NCBI RefSeq assembly: GCF_900103935.1
Contig: NZ_FNIC01000005.1
Coordinates: forward strand, 1 to 64,000
Origin: Nocardioides szechwanensis
GTDB taxonomy: Bacteria; Actinomycetota; Actinomycetes; Propionibacteriales; Nocardioidaceae
Direction of reading: 5' to 3'
Length of the DNA stretch: 64,000 nt
Both the position numbers and the translations under genes were made by a program. The notes beneath the pieces are model-generated. The model was given only the letters and a program-made list of their open reading frames with translations, did not search any database and had not been told where the DNA came from. Shown in pieces: positions 24,800-33,096 of this stretch; within the stretch, counting starts at the first letter, position 1; each line of letters begins with the position of its first letter.

Positions 24800-26031
24800 C
24801 TCGCCTCGCGAGCGGCGAGCTGGTCCTCGAGGTACGCCGGGCGGGCCACCGCGAGCCCGACGACCAGCAGCGGCACCGTGAGCGCGGCCATCGCGAGCAG
24901 CGGCAGGTCCCAGCCGCCCGACAGGTCGTGGAGCAGGCCGAACCCGAACGGCCCGACGGCCGCCAGCAGGTAGCCCGTCGACTGGGTGAAGCCGGACAGC
25001 GCCGCGGTGCCGGCCGGGGTGCGGGTCCGGAGGTTGATCTGGGTGAGCACCAGCGGGAACGCGCAGGTGCCGATTCCCAGCAGCACCGCCCAGAGCACAG
25101 CGGCGTCCTCGGGTGCGGCGATCATCCCGGCGTAGCCCAGCGGGTAGCAGCCGATCACCGCCCAGACCAACGGGCGCTGGTCGTGCATCCGGGAGGCCAG
25201 CGACGGGACCACGAACGACAGCGGGATGCTCACGCCGGTCACCACGCCGAGCAGGGCGCCGGCCTCACCCGGCGAGAAGCCCGAGTCGCGGAAGATCGCC
25301 GCGAACCAGCCGAAGATCGCGTAGGCCTGCATCGACTGGAGCCCGAAGAACAGCGCCATCAGTACGCCGATCCGCGTGCGCGCCACCGCACGCAGCGAGA
25401 TGGGGGCATGTCCCTCGCGGTCGGGGTCGGCGTGCGGCCGGTCGTGCCGGAGGAGGGCCAGCCACGGGAGAGCGGCGATCGCCGCGGTGATCGCCCAGAC
25501 GGCCAGGCCGTCCCGCCAGTCGCCGAGCGCGTCGCTGATCGGCACGGTGGTCACCGAGGCCGCGGTCAGGCCGATCGCCAGCGCGGTGGAGTAGAGCGCG
25601 GTGAGCAGACCGATCCGGTCCGGGAAGTGCGCCTTGACCAGCGAGGGCAGCAGGACGTTGGCGGTCGCCATCCCGGCCAGCGCCAGCAGTGACAGCGCCA
25701 GGAACGGCACCACCGAGTCGACCCGGCTGCGGCCGTAGAGGCCGACCACCACGCCGACCAGCGCGAGCAGGGTGAGGCGGTGCGAACCGACCAGGGCGGC
25801 GATCCGCGGGGACAGTGCGCCGAAGACCGCGAACGCCACGACCGGCAGGGCCGTCAGGACGCCCGCCTCGGTGCCGGTCATGCCCAGTCCGTCGCGGATC
25901 TCGGCGAGCACCGGCCCCACGCTGACCGCGGCGGGTCGCAGGTTGAACGCCAGCACCACGATGCCGACCAGGACCAGGATCCGCGCGGCCCGGCTCTCGT
26001 CCGGGGCGTCGGCAGCGGGTGCGTCGGTCAC
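24796..26031 (-). CDS. MFS transporter, CynX/NimT-type
   Basis: A 411-residue inner-membrane protein with about twelve hydrophobic segments. The N-terminal signature FNLRPAAVSVGPVLAEI and the general layout match the CynX/NimT branch (cyanate and 2-nitroimidazole transporters), whose substrates are mostly unknown. The start is placed at GTG 26031, where the hydrophilic N-terminal tail VTDAPAADAP begins; a longer reading would be translated through a GC-rich promoter region containing a large inverted repeat. It is divergent from tRNA-Thr and convergent with the SDR gene, so it is probably transcribed alone. Confidence 0.85.
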   Translation of the reverse strand: MTDAPAADAPDESRAARILVLVGIVVLAFNLRPAAVSVGPVLAEIRDGLGMTGTEAGVLTALPVVAFAVFGALSPRIAALVGSHRLTLLALVGVVVGLYGRSRVDSVVPFLALSLLALAGMATANVLLPSLVKAHFPDRIGLLTALYSTALAIGLTAASVTTVPISDALGDWRDGLAVWAITAAIAALPWLALLRHDRPHADPDREGHAPISLRAVARTRIGVLMALFFGLQSMQAYAIFGWFAAIFRDSGFSPGEAGALLGVVTGVSIPLSFVVPSLASRMHDQRPLVWAVIGCYPLGYAGMIAAPEDAAVLWAVLLGIGTCAFPLVLTQINLRTRTPAGTAALSGFTQSTGYLLAAVGPFGFGLLHDLSGGWDLPLLAMAALTVPLLVVGLAVARPAYLEDQLAAREAS

Positions 26032-26070
26032 CGGCCGAGTGTGCCAAAGGGTCCGGCGGCCGCGACGACA

Positions 26071-26120
26071 GGGTCGTGTGCCCCAGAGTGCGCCCGAGCG
26101 CTCCCTCGGGCACACGACCC
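26071..26120. promoter_or_regulatory. 13-bp perfect inverted repeat between the MFS gene and tRNA-Thr
   Basis: GGGTCGTGTGCCC (26071-26083) and GGGCACACGACCC (26108-26120) are exact reverse complements separated by 24 nt. The spacer itself contains the palindrome GAGCGCTC (26096-26103). It could be a double operator or, in RNA, a long hairpin. Confidence 0.55.
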
Positions 26121-26133
26121 GTACGGGGGCAAC

Positions 26134-26139
26134 TAGCAT
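26134..26139 (+). promoter_or_regulatory. -10 box TAGCAT of tRNA-Thr
   Basis: TAGCAT ends 24 nt before the mature tRNA 5' end, a suitable place for a promoter with a short 5' leader. Confidence 0.4.
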
Positions 26140-26163
26140 GTGCGGGCACCTCTGCGGGTGCGT

Positions 26164-26236
26164 GCCGCGTTAGCTCAGATGGCAGAGCGTCGCTCTTGTA
26201 AAGCGAATGTCGAGAGTTCGATTCTCTCACGCGGCT
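26164..26236 (+). tRNA. tRNA-Thr (anticodon UGU)
   Basis: A full cloverleaf can be drawn. The acceptor stem GCCGCGT pairs with ACGCGGC, the D stem GCTC with GAGC, the anticodon stem TCGCT with AGCGA around loop CTTGTAA (anticodon TGT), and the T stem GAGAG with CTCTC around TTCGATT. The discriminator base is T, and CCA is not encoded. It reads ACA (and ACG by wobble) threonine codons. It stands alone between the MFS and pdxY genes. Confidence 0.95.
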
Positions 26237-26250
26237 CTGCGGGTGCCCGG

Positions 26251-27111
26251 TCAGCGCAGCGTGCGCACCTCGAACCGCTCCGGCGGCTCGGCGATCGCGT
26301 CCTGGGCGGCGACCAGCTGGATCTCGCGGGTGCCCGCGGCCAGGGTGGCCTCGAGGATCGCAAAGACCGACGACGTGGTGCGGCCCAGGGCGACCGCCGG
26401 CGAGCCGGTGGTGCGCAGGTGGGCGAGGTAGAGCGCGGCGGTGACGTCGCCGCAGCCGTTGGGCGTGATCGGCAGCAGCGGGGTGGTGACCGCCCACGCG
26501 CCCTCGTCGGAGACGGCGACCACGTCGAGGGTGTCGGGCGCGGAGCCGGTGTGCAGCACGCTGGTCACGAGTACGTCGCGTGGTCCCTGCGCGCGCACGG
26601 CGTCCACCGCGGCCAGCACCTCGTCGAGGGTGCCCGTGGTGACGGTGGTCGTGCCGGCGAGGAAGTCGAGCTCGAAGTGGTTGGGCGTGATGATGTCGGC
26701 GGCCGGGACGACCGTGTCGCGCAGGAACTCCGGGATGCCGGGGCGCACGAACATCCCGCGGCCGATGTCGCCCATGACCGGGTCGCAGCAGTAGACCGCG
26801 TCGGGGTTGGCCGCCTTGACGGTCGCGACCGCGTCGAGGATCACGGCGCCCATCGCGGGGTCGCCCTGGTAGCCGGACAGCACCGCGTCGACCTGGCCGA
26901 GCACGCCCCGGTCGCCGATCCCGGCGATCACCTCGGCCACGTCGTCCGGCGCGAGCAGCGGGCCGCGCCACGCGCCGTACCCGGTGTGGTTGGAGAAGTG
27001 CACGGTGATCACCGGCCACACCTCGTGGCCCAGCCGCTGGAGGGGGAAGACGGCGGCGGAGTTGCCGACGTGCCCGTAGGCCACGGAGGACTGGATCGAG
27101 AGGATCTGCAC
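26251..27111 (-). CDS. pdxY: pyridoxal kinase
   Basis: A 286-residue ribokinase-superfamily enzyme that phosphorylates pyridoxal to PLP in the salvage pathway. The N-terminal SIQSSVAYGHVGNSAA is the typical pyridoxal-binding opening. HFSNHTGYG, CDPVMGD, TPNHFELDFLAG and the GCGDVTAALYLAHL anion-hole block follow in the expected order. The GTG at 27111 gives the standard start and has GGAGG upstream; a longer frame would run through the promoter shared with the GMC gene. It is divergent from the GMC oxidoreductase, with operator-like site D between them. PLP supply could serve the two decarboxylases elsewhere in the window, but no direct link is visible. Confidence 0.93.
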   Translation of the reverse strand: MQILSIQSSVAYGHVGNSAAVFPLQRLGHEVWPVITVHFSNHTGYGAWRGPLLAPDDVAEVIAGIGDRGVLGQVDAVLSGYQGDPAMGAVILDAVATVKAANPDAVYCCDPVMGDIGRGMFVRPGIPEFLRDTVVPAADIITPNHFELDFLAGTTTVTTGTLDEVLAAVDAVRAQGPRDVLVTSVLHTGSAPDTLDVVAVSDEGAWAVTTPLLPITPNGCGDVTAALYLAHLRTTGSPAVALGRTTSSVFAILEATLAAGTREIQLVAAQDAIAEPPERFEVRTLR

Positions 27112-27146
27112 GAGGTGATCCTCCTGTGGGAGGCCTGTACGGGGCA

Positions 27147-27166
27147 AACTAGAACGCGTTACAGTT
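27147..27166. promoter_or_regulatory. operator-like site D (AACTAGAAC-GC-GTTACAGTT) before GMC oxidoreductase
   Basis: The left half AACTAGAAC is the exact reverse complement of the GTTCTAGTT in sites A-C; the right half GTTACAGTT differs at two positions. The core fits TNNAACNNGTTNNA. The right half includes TACAGT, a likely -10 box for the GMC gene, so binding here would block transcription. Confidence 0.6.
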
Positions 27167-27206
27167 ATGACCGGCATCACCCCGACCAGACGAGGAACTC
27201 TGAACT

Positions 27207-28838
27207 ATGGCCAAGGCTGCCCCCCAACTGAACGAAGCCGACTACGTGGTCGTCGGATCTGGCAGCTCCGGCGCCGCCATCGCCGGTCGCCTGGCCCAGT
27301 CAGGGGCCAGCGTGATCGTGCTCGAGGCGGGCAAGAGCGACGAGCAGTACCTCGTGAAGAAGCCGGGGATGATCGGCCCGATGCACTCCGTGCCGCAGAT
27401 CAAGGCGCGCGTCGACTGGGGCTTCTACTCCACGCCGCAGAAGCACCTGCTCGACCGCAAGATGCCGGTCCCGCGCGGCAAGGTCGTCGGCGGCTCCAGC
27501 TCCATCAACGGCATGGTCTACGTGCGCGGCAACCGCGCCAACTACGACTCCTGGGCCGCCGAGGGCAACACCGGCTGGTCGGCCGACGAGGTCAACGAGT
27601 CCTACAAGCGCATGGAGGACTTCGAGGGCGGCGCCAACCAGTACCGCGGCTCCGGCGGGCCGATCAAGATCACCCGCAACAAGGCCCCGCAGGAGGGCTC
27701 GCTCCAGTTCATCCAGGCCACCGCCGACACCCTCGGCGTGAAGATCCTCGACGACTACAACGCGGAGTCGCAGGAGGGCGTCAGCCGGATGCAGCAGAAC
27801 GCCGCTGACGGCCTGCGCTACAGCGCCTCGCGCGGCTACATCCACCACCTCGACGTGCCGACGCTGCAGCTGCAGTCCGAGGTGCTCGTCACCAAGGTCA
27901 ACATCGAGAACGGCCGGGCGACCGGCGTCGAGGTCACCGACAAGGACGGCTCCCGGCGCACCGTGCGCGCCGGCAAGGAGGTCATCCTCTCCGCGGGCTT
28001 CGTCGGCTCGGCCCAGCTCCTGATGCTGTCGGGCGTCGGCCACGCGCAGCACCTCAACGACCACGGCATCAAGGTCCTCGCCGACCTGCCGGTGGGCGAC
28101 AACCTGCACGACCACATGTTCCACGCGCTGACCTTCCACACTACGACGTCGAAGATGCGCGGCAACGCGTTCTTCTTCGCCAAGGGCGTGGCCAAGGAGG
28201 CGCTGCGGCCCGGCAAGACGTTCCTGGCCAACTCGGTGTTCGAGGCGGTCGCGTTCCTGCGTACGTCGCAGGCGACCGACGTACCCGACCTCCAGCTGCA
28301 CCTGCTCCCGTGGTCCTACGTCTCGCCCAACCAGGACGAGCCGATCCAGCACAAGGTCGACCCGCGTACGTCGATCACGTTGCTGTCGACGCTGATCTAC
28401 CCCAAGAGCCGCGGCACGCTGCGCCTCGCGTCGTCCGACCCGAAGGCCGCGCCGCTGATCGACTTCCAGTACCTCGCGGACCCGTCCGACCTCGAGGTGC
28501 TCGCCGAGGGCTCCGAGATGGTCCGCGAGATCATGGGCGGGGCCGCCTTCGGCGGTGCCGTGAAGGAGGAGCTGCACCCCGGCAAGAACCTCCAGGGGCA
28601 GGCGCTGCGCGACGCGATCCTCAACCGCGCCACGTCGGTCTACCACGGCGTCGGCACCTGCCGGATGGGCGTCGACGACCTCGCGGTCGTCGGCCCGGAC
28701 CTCAAGGTCCGCGGCATCGAGGGGCTGCGCGTGTGTGACGCCTCGATCATGCCGTCGATCACCGGCGGCAACACCAACGCGCCCGCGATCATGATCGGCG
28801 AGCGCGGCGCCGACATCGTCCTCGGCCACACTCTCTAA
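27207..28838 (+). CDS. GMC-family FAD-dependent alcohol oxidoreductase (choline dehydrogenase-like)
   Basis: A 543-residue flavoenzyme oxidising an alcohol to an aldehyde. The N-terminal dinucleotide fold is VVVGSGSSGAAIAGRLAQ followed by VLEAG, GMC signature 1 is around PRGKVVGGSSSINGMVY, signature 2 around GFVGSAQLLMLSGVG. The C-terminal active-site pair is the His in YHGVGTCRMG and the Asn in GNTNAPAIMIGERGAD. It is closer to choline/alkanol dehydrogenases than to fungal glucose oxidases; the true substrate is undetermined. GAGGAA precedes ATG 27207. The aldehyde dehydrogenase gene follows 13 nt later, so the pair forms a two-step alcohol to acid pathway under site D. Confidence 0.9.
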   Translation: MAKAAPQLNEADYVVVGSGSSGAAIAGRLAQSGASVIVLEAGKSDEQYLVKKPGMIGPMHSVPQIKARVDWGFYSTPQKHLLDRKMPVPRGKVVGGSSSINGMVYVRGNRANYDSWAAEGNTGWSADEVNESYKRMEDFEGGANQYRGSGGPIKITRNKAPQEGSLQFIQATADTLGVKILDDYNAESQEGVSRMQQNAADGLRYSASRGYIHHLDVPTLQLQSEVLVTKVNIENGRATGVEVTDKDGSRRTVRAGKEVILSAGFVGSAQLLMLSGVGHAQHLNDHGIKVLADLPVGDNLHDHMFHALTFHTTTSKMRGNAFFFAKGVAKEALRPGKTFLANSVFEAVAFLRTSQATDVPDLQLHLLPWSYVSPNQDEPIQHKVDPRTSITLLSTLIYPKSRGTLRLASSDPKAAPLIDFQYLADPSDLEVLAEGSEMVREIMGGAAFGGAVKEELHPGKNLQGQALRDAILNRATSVYHGVGTCRMGVDDLAVVGPDLKVRGIEGLRVCDASIMPSITGGNTNAPAIMIGERGADIVLGHTL

Positions 28839-28851
28839 GGGATATCGACTC

Positions 28852-30411
28852 ATGACCCTCCAGCGGCCCGCGTCGATCACCGACGCCTTCCTCCAGAAGC
28901 TCGTCTCCCGGGTGCCCTCGACCAGCGGTGGCACGTGGAAGCTGACCGAGGTCTACTCCGGCGAGGTGCTCGTCGAGCTGCCGCAGTCGACCCCGGCCGA
29001 CATCGAGCAGGCCTTCGCCTCGGCACGCAAGGCGCAGCACGAGTGGGCGAAGTGGCCGCTGTCCAAGCGGCTGGCGGTGTTCAAGCGCGCGCACAAGCTC
29101 TTCCTCGACAACGCGGTCACCACGACCGACCTGATCCAGGTCGAGAGCGGCAAGAACCGGCGGATGGCGATCGAGGAGAGCTGCGACCCGCCCATGGTGA
29201 TGAGCCACTACATCAAGCGGGCGCCCAAGCTGCTGGCGTCGACCAAGCGCGGCGGGCCGGTCCCGTTCCTGACGACCTCCACCGAGATCCGCCAGCCCAA
29301 GGGCGTCGTCGGCGTGATCGCGCCGTGGAACTTCCCCTTCGCCACCGGCATGTCCGACGCGATCACCGCGCTGATCGCCGGCAACGGCGTCGTGCTCAAG
29401 CCCGACAACAAGACCGCGCTGTCGCCCCTCTACGGCATCTCGATGCTCGAGGAGGCGGGGCTGCCCAAGGGCCTCTTCCAGGTCGTCTGCGGCGAGGGCC
29501 CGGACGTCGGCCCGACCCTGATCGACAACGCCAACTACGTGATGTTCACCGGCTCCACGGCCACCGGTCGGGTGATCGGCGAGCGCGCCGGCCGCAACCT
29601 GATCGGCTGCTGCCTCGAGCTCGGCGGCAAGAACCCGATGATCGTCCTCGACGACGCCAACATGGACGAGACCGTCCAGGGCGCCGTGTTCGGGGTCTTC
29701 GGCAACACCGGCCAGATCTGCATGCACATCGAGCGGATCTACCTGCCCGAGTCGCGCTACGACGAGTTCAAGACCAAGTTCGTCGCCGCCGCCGAGGCGC
29801 TCAAGGTCGGGGCGTCGTACGACTTCGGCCCCGAGATGGGCTCGCTGGTCTCGCCCGACCACAAGGACCGCGTGCAGTCGCACGTCGAGGACGCCGTTGC
29901 CAAGGGCGCCACGGTCGTCACCGGCGGCAAGGCCCGCCCGGACCTCGGCCCGGCGTTCTTCGAGCCGACCATCCTCGAGGGCGTCACCAAGGACATGCTC
30001 GCCGGCGCGACCGAGACCTTCGGTCCCGTCGTCGCGCTGCACCGCTACTCCACCGTCGACGAGGCGGTCGCCCTGGCCAACGACACGGAGTACGGCCTCA
30101 ACGCCTCGGTGTGGGGCGCCGACCTCAGCCGGGCGGAGTCCGTGGCGCGGCGCATCGAGTCGGGCAACGTCAACATCAACGACATCCTGGCCACGGCGTT
30201 CGCGTCGAAGGGCACGCCGTCCGGTGGCGTCAAGCAGTCCGGCGTCGGCGCGCGGCACGGCGACCAGGGCCTGACCAAGTACACCGACGTGCAGAACCTC
30301 GCCGTGCTCAAGAAGCAGGTCATGGGTGCCCGGCCCGGCCAGGACTACGACGCCTATGTGAAGGGGATGCTCTCGGGGCTGCGGATGATGCGCAAGACGC
30401 GCATCCGCTGA
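28852..30411 (+). CDS. NAD(P)-dependent aldehyde dehydrogenase (succinate-semialdehyde type)
   Basis: A 519-residue aldehyde dehydrogenase. Visible are GVIAPWNFPF and FTGSTATGR in the cofactor domain, CLELGGKNPM with the general-base Glu at 256, and NTGQICMHIERIY with the catalytic Cys at 290. ETFGPVVALHRY and GLNASVWG near the C terminus are typical. Annotation as succinic-semialdehyde dehydrogenase is common for this subgroup, but its partner GMC enzyme suggests it oxidises the aldehyde made upstream. It is co-transcribed with the GMC gene. A 14-bp palindrome ACGCCGTACGGCGT (30411-30424) directly after the gene could form a terminator hairpin. Confidence 0.92.
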   Translation: MTLQRPASITDAFLQKLVSRVPSTSGGTWKLTEVYSGEVLVELPQSTPADIEQAFASARKAQHEWAKWPLSKRLAVFKRAHKLFLDNAVTTTDLIQVESGKNRRMAIEESCDPPMVMSHYIKRAPKLLASTKRGGPVPFLTTSTEIRQPKGVVGVIAPWNFPFATGMSDAITALIAGNGVVLKPDNKTALSPLYGISMLEEAGLPKGLFQVVCGEGPDVGPTLIDNANYVMFTGSTATGRVIGERAGRNLIGCCLELGGKNPMIVLDDANMDETVQGAVFGVFGNTGQICMHIERIYLPESRYDEFKTKFVAAAEALKVGASYDFGPEMGSLVSPDHKDRVQSHVEDAVAKGATVVTGGKARPDLGPAFFEPTILEGVTKDMLAGATETFGPVVALHRYSTVDEAVALANDTEYGLNASVWGADLSRAESVARRIESGNVNINDILATAFASKGTPSGGVKQSGVGARHGDQGLTKYTDVQNLAVLKKQVMGARPGQDYDAYVKGMLSGLRMMRKTRIR

Positions 30412-30464
30412 CGCCGTACGGCGTGGCCCTGTCGCCGGCGCTCGATTGCGGGTACCTGTAGGGC

Positions 30465-32021
30465 ATGAAGCTCACTCGGGTCGCCGCCCTCGGCGCTGCC
30501 GCGCTCGGCGCGGTGGCCGCACACGACCTCACCCAGCGCAAGCACGCCATCCTGCGCACCTTCCCGGTCATCGGGCACCTGCGCTTCCAGCTGGAGCGCT
30601 TCGGGCCCGAGCTGCGCCAGTACATCGTCACCTCGAACGACGAGGAGCGGCCGTTCAGCCGGGACCAGCGGCGCTGGGTCTACGCCTCCTCGAAGCTGGA
30701 GAACTCCTACTTCGGGTTCGGCACCGACAACGACGTCGAGAACGTCGTCGGCTACCCGATCATCAAGCACCGGACCTTCACCGGCCCCGGCGCCGCCACC
30801 GGTCGGCACGCCGACGAGGGGGTGCCGCTGCCCGCGGCCAAGGTGGTCGGCGCCGCGCGCGGCCGGGCCCAGGCGTTCCGGCCGCCGTCGGCGGTCAACA
30901 TCTCCGGCATGAGCTTCGGGGCGCTGTCGGCCAACGCGATCGAGGCGCTCAACCGGGGCGCCGGGCTGGCCGGCTGCCTGCAGAACACCGGTGAGGGCGG
31001 GCTCTCGTCGTACCACCGCAGCGGTGGGGACCTGGTGTTCCAGATCGGTACGTCGTACTTCGGCTGCCGCGACGACCAGGGCCGGTTCGACCTCGCGCGG
31101 CTCAAGGACCTGGTGGCGGGTGCGCCCGTGCGGGCGTTGGAGATCAAGCTGTCCCAGGGAGCGAAGCCGGGGCTCGGCGGCATGCTCCCCGCGGCCAAGG
31201 TGAGCGAGGAGATCGCCGAGATCCGCGGGATCAAGGCCGGCGTCGACTGCGCCTCGCCCAGCCGTCACCAGGTCTTCGACGGCGTCGACTCGATGCTCGA
31301 CTTCGTCGAGCTGCTCGCCGCCGAGACCGGGCTGCCGGTCGGCATCAAGTCCGCGGTCGGCAACCTGGACTTCTGGGACCACCTGGTCGAGCAGATGGTC
31401 GGGGGCCAGCGCGGCGTGGACTTCGTCAACATCGACGGCGGCGAAGGTGGCACGGGTGCGGCCCCCATGGTGTTCGCCGACTCGGTGGCCTACCCGTTCC
31501 GGGTGGCGTTCAGCGAGGTCTACCGCCGCTTCGCCGCGGCCGGCCTGACCGACGACGTGACGTTCGTCGGCGGCGGCAAGCTCGGGCTCCCGGAGAGCGC
31601 CACCGTCGCGTTCGCGCTCGGCGCCGACCTGATCCAGGTCGGGCGCGAGGCGATGCTCGCGATCGGCTGCATCCAGGCCCAGAAGTGCCACACCGACCAC
31701 TGCCCGACCGGCGTGGCCACGCAGAACGCGTGGCTGCAGCGTGGCCTCGACCCGACGCTCAAGTCGGTGCGCACCGCCAACTACGTCACCTCGCTGCGGC
31801 GCGACCTGATCAAGGTGAGCGAGGCCGTGGGGGTCGTCCACCCCGGGCTGATCGGCCCCGAGGACGTCGACCTGCTCGACGGCACCCGCTCGCGGGTGTC
31901 GCTGCGCGAGCTCTACGGCTACGAGCCGGGCTGGGGCGAGCTCGGGCCGCGGCTCCAGGACGACGTACGAGCGCTGATGACGGTGCCCGAAAATATGGGC
32001 GCTGGCAGCATGGGCGCATGA
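30465..32021 (+). CDS. FMN-binding glutamate synthase-family protein
   Basis: A 518-residue protein with the central FMN-binding domain of the glutamate synthase large subunit but without the amidotransferase and C-terminal domains. A hydrophobic N-terminal segment precedes it. Core motifs are NISGMSFGALSANAIEALN, GEGGLSSYHRSGGDLVFQIGTSYFG (quoted in part), KLSQGAKPGLGG, VNIDGGEGGTGAAP and the cysteine cluster CIQAQKCHTDHCPTGVAT, which in GltS holds a [3Fe-4S] centre. Such stand-alone proteins are widespread and of uncertain function. ATG 30465 is the natural start. It overlaps the next gene by four bases. Confidence 0.88.
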   Translation: MKLTRVAALGAAALGAVAAHDLTQRKHAILRTFPVIGHLRFQLERFGPELRQYIVTSNDEERPFSRDQRRWVYASSKLENSYFGFGTDNDVENVVGYPIIKHRTFTGPGAATGRHADEGVPLPAAKVVGAARGRAQAFRPPSAVNISGMSFGALSANAIEALNRGAGLAGCLQNTGEGGLSSYHRSGGDLVFQIGTSYFGCRDDQGRFDLARLKDLVAGAPVRALEIKLSQGAKPGLGGMLPAAKVSEEIAEIRGIKAGVDCASPSRHQVFDGVDSMLDFVELLAAETGLPVGIKSAVGNLDFWDHLVEQMVGGQRGVDFVNIDGGEGGTGAAPMVFADSVAYPFRVAFSEVYRRFAAAGLTDDVTFVGGGKLGLPESATVAFALGADLIQVGREAMLAIGCIQAQKCHTDHCPTGVATQNAWLQRGLDPTLKSVRTANYVTSLRRDLIKVSEAVGVVHPGLIGPEDVDLLDGTRSRVSLRELYGYEPGWGELGPRLQDDVRALMTVPENMGAGSMGA

Positions 32022-32977
32022 GCGAGATGGAGTACCGGGCGCTGGGCGACTCGGGCCTGATGGTCAGCACCGTGGGGATCGGCTGCAACGCGTTGAGCCG
32101 CCGGGTCGACGCCGCCGGCGTGAGCGAGATCCTCGCCGCCGCCCGCGACGTCGGCGTGACCCTGCTCGACACCGCCGACGCCTACGGCGACCCGCCGGGG
32201 GGCAGCGAGGCCCTGCTGGGCGAGGCGCTCGAGGGCCAGCGTGAGCACTTCGTGCTGGCCACCAAGTTCGGCATGGGCATGCGCGGTGAGTACGGCGACG
32301 ACCACGGCGTACGCGCGTCCCGGCGCTACGTACGCCGTGCCGTCGAGGGGTCGCTGCGGCGGCTCCGGGTCGATCACATCGACCTCTACCAGCTCCACGT
32401 GCCGGACGACGTGACGCCGATCGAGGAGACCCTGTCGGTGCTGACCGACCTGGTCCACGAGGGCAAGATCGGCTACCTCGGCTGCTCCAACTTCGACGCC
32501 TGGCAGATCGCCGACGCCGACTGGACGGCCCGGACCGCCGGCCTCGAGCGGTTCGTGTCGGTGCAGAACCGCTACTCGCTGCTCGACCGGAGCATCGAGG
32601 AGGAGGTCGCGCCCGCGTGCGACCACTACGGGCTCGGCATCCTGCCGTTCTTCCCGCTGGAGTACGGCCTGCTCACCGGCAAGTACCGCCGCGGCGAGGC
32701 CGCTCCCGCCGGCTCCCGCGCGGCGCTCGACCCGTCGCGTGCGCAGTGGCTGGCCGGCGCCGACTGGGACCGGATCGAGGCGGTCGAGGCCTACGCCCGC
32801 GACCGCGACCTGTCGGTGCTCGACGTGGCGATCGCGGGCCTGGCCGCCCAGCCGTGCGTGTCGTCGGTGATCTCCGGCGCCACGTCAGGTGCACAGATGC
32901 GTGCCAACGCCCGCGCCCTGCGCTGGTCGCCCACCGAGGAGGACCTCGTCGAGCTGGATAAGGTCACCGGGGCCTGA
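32018..32977 (+). CDS. aldo/keto reductase
   Basis: A 319-residue NADPH-dependent TIM-barrel reductase. The catalytic tetrad is visible: Asp and Tyr in LLDTADAYG, Lys in LATKFGMG, and His in LYQLHVPDD. The NADP-binding end is SSVISGATSGAQM. The substrate is unknown; the family reduces aldehydes and ketones. The ATG at 32018 overlaps the previous stop (ATGA), so it is co-translated with the glutamate-synthase-like gene. It ends just before a dispersed 67-bp repeat. Confidence 0.92.
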   Translation: MSEMEYRALGDSGLMVSTVGIGCNALSRRVDAAGVSEILAAARDVGVTLLDTADAYGDPPGGSEALLGEALEGQREHFVLATKFGMGMRGEYGDDHGVRASRRYVRRAVEGSLRRLRVDHIDLYQLHVPDDVTPIEETLSVLTDLVHEGKIGYLGCSNFDAWQIADADWTARTAGLERFVSVQNRYSLLDRSIEEEVAPACDHYGLGILPFFPLEYGLLTGKYRRGEAAPAGSRAALDPSRAQWLAGADWDRIEAVEAYARDRDLSVLDVAIAGLAAQPCVSSVISGATSGAQMRANARALRWSPTEEDLVELDKVTGA

Positions 32978-33013
32978 CGGCCTGACGGCTTGGCGGCTTG
33001 GCGGCTTGGCGGC

Positions 33014-33080
33014 GGATTTCAGCAGATGCTGAGATCGCCGTCGTTCCGGGCAGTTGCAACTCGCCAGAACGACGGCGAAA
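33014..33080. repeat. dispersed 67-bp hairpin repeat, copy 1
   Basis: This element is 61/67 identical (about 91 percent) to the reverse complement of 54768-54834. It contains a small inverted repeat around CAGCAGATGCTG and a large stem in which CGCCGTCGTTC pairs perfectly with GAACGACGGCG. It fills the gap between the 3' ends of the aldo/keto reductase and the minus-strand dioxygenase. It is preceded by three short GGCGGCTT units. Confidence 0.85.
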
Positions 33081-33096
33081 GGTCCGGATCCTCCGC

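Noticed and set aside
26150..26246. attL/attR of an integrated element at tRNA-Thr
   Set aside because: The direct repeats are only 85 bp apart, enclose just the tRNA, and there is no integrase gene near; no element is present.
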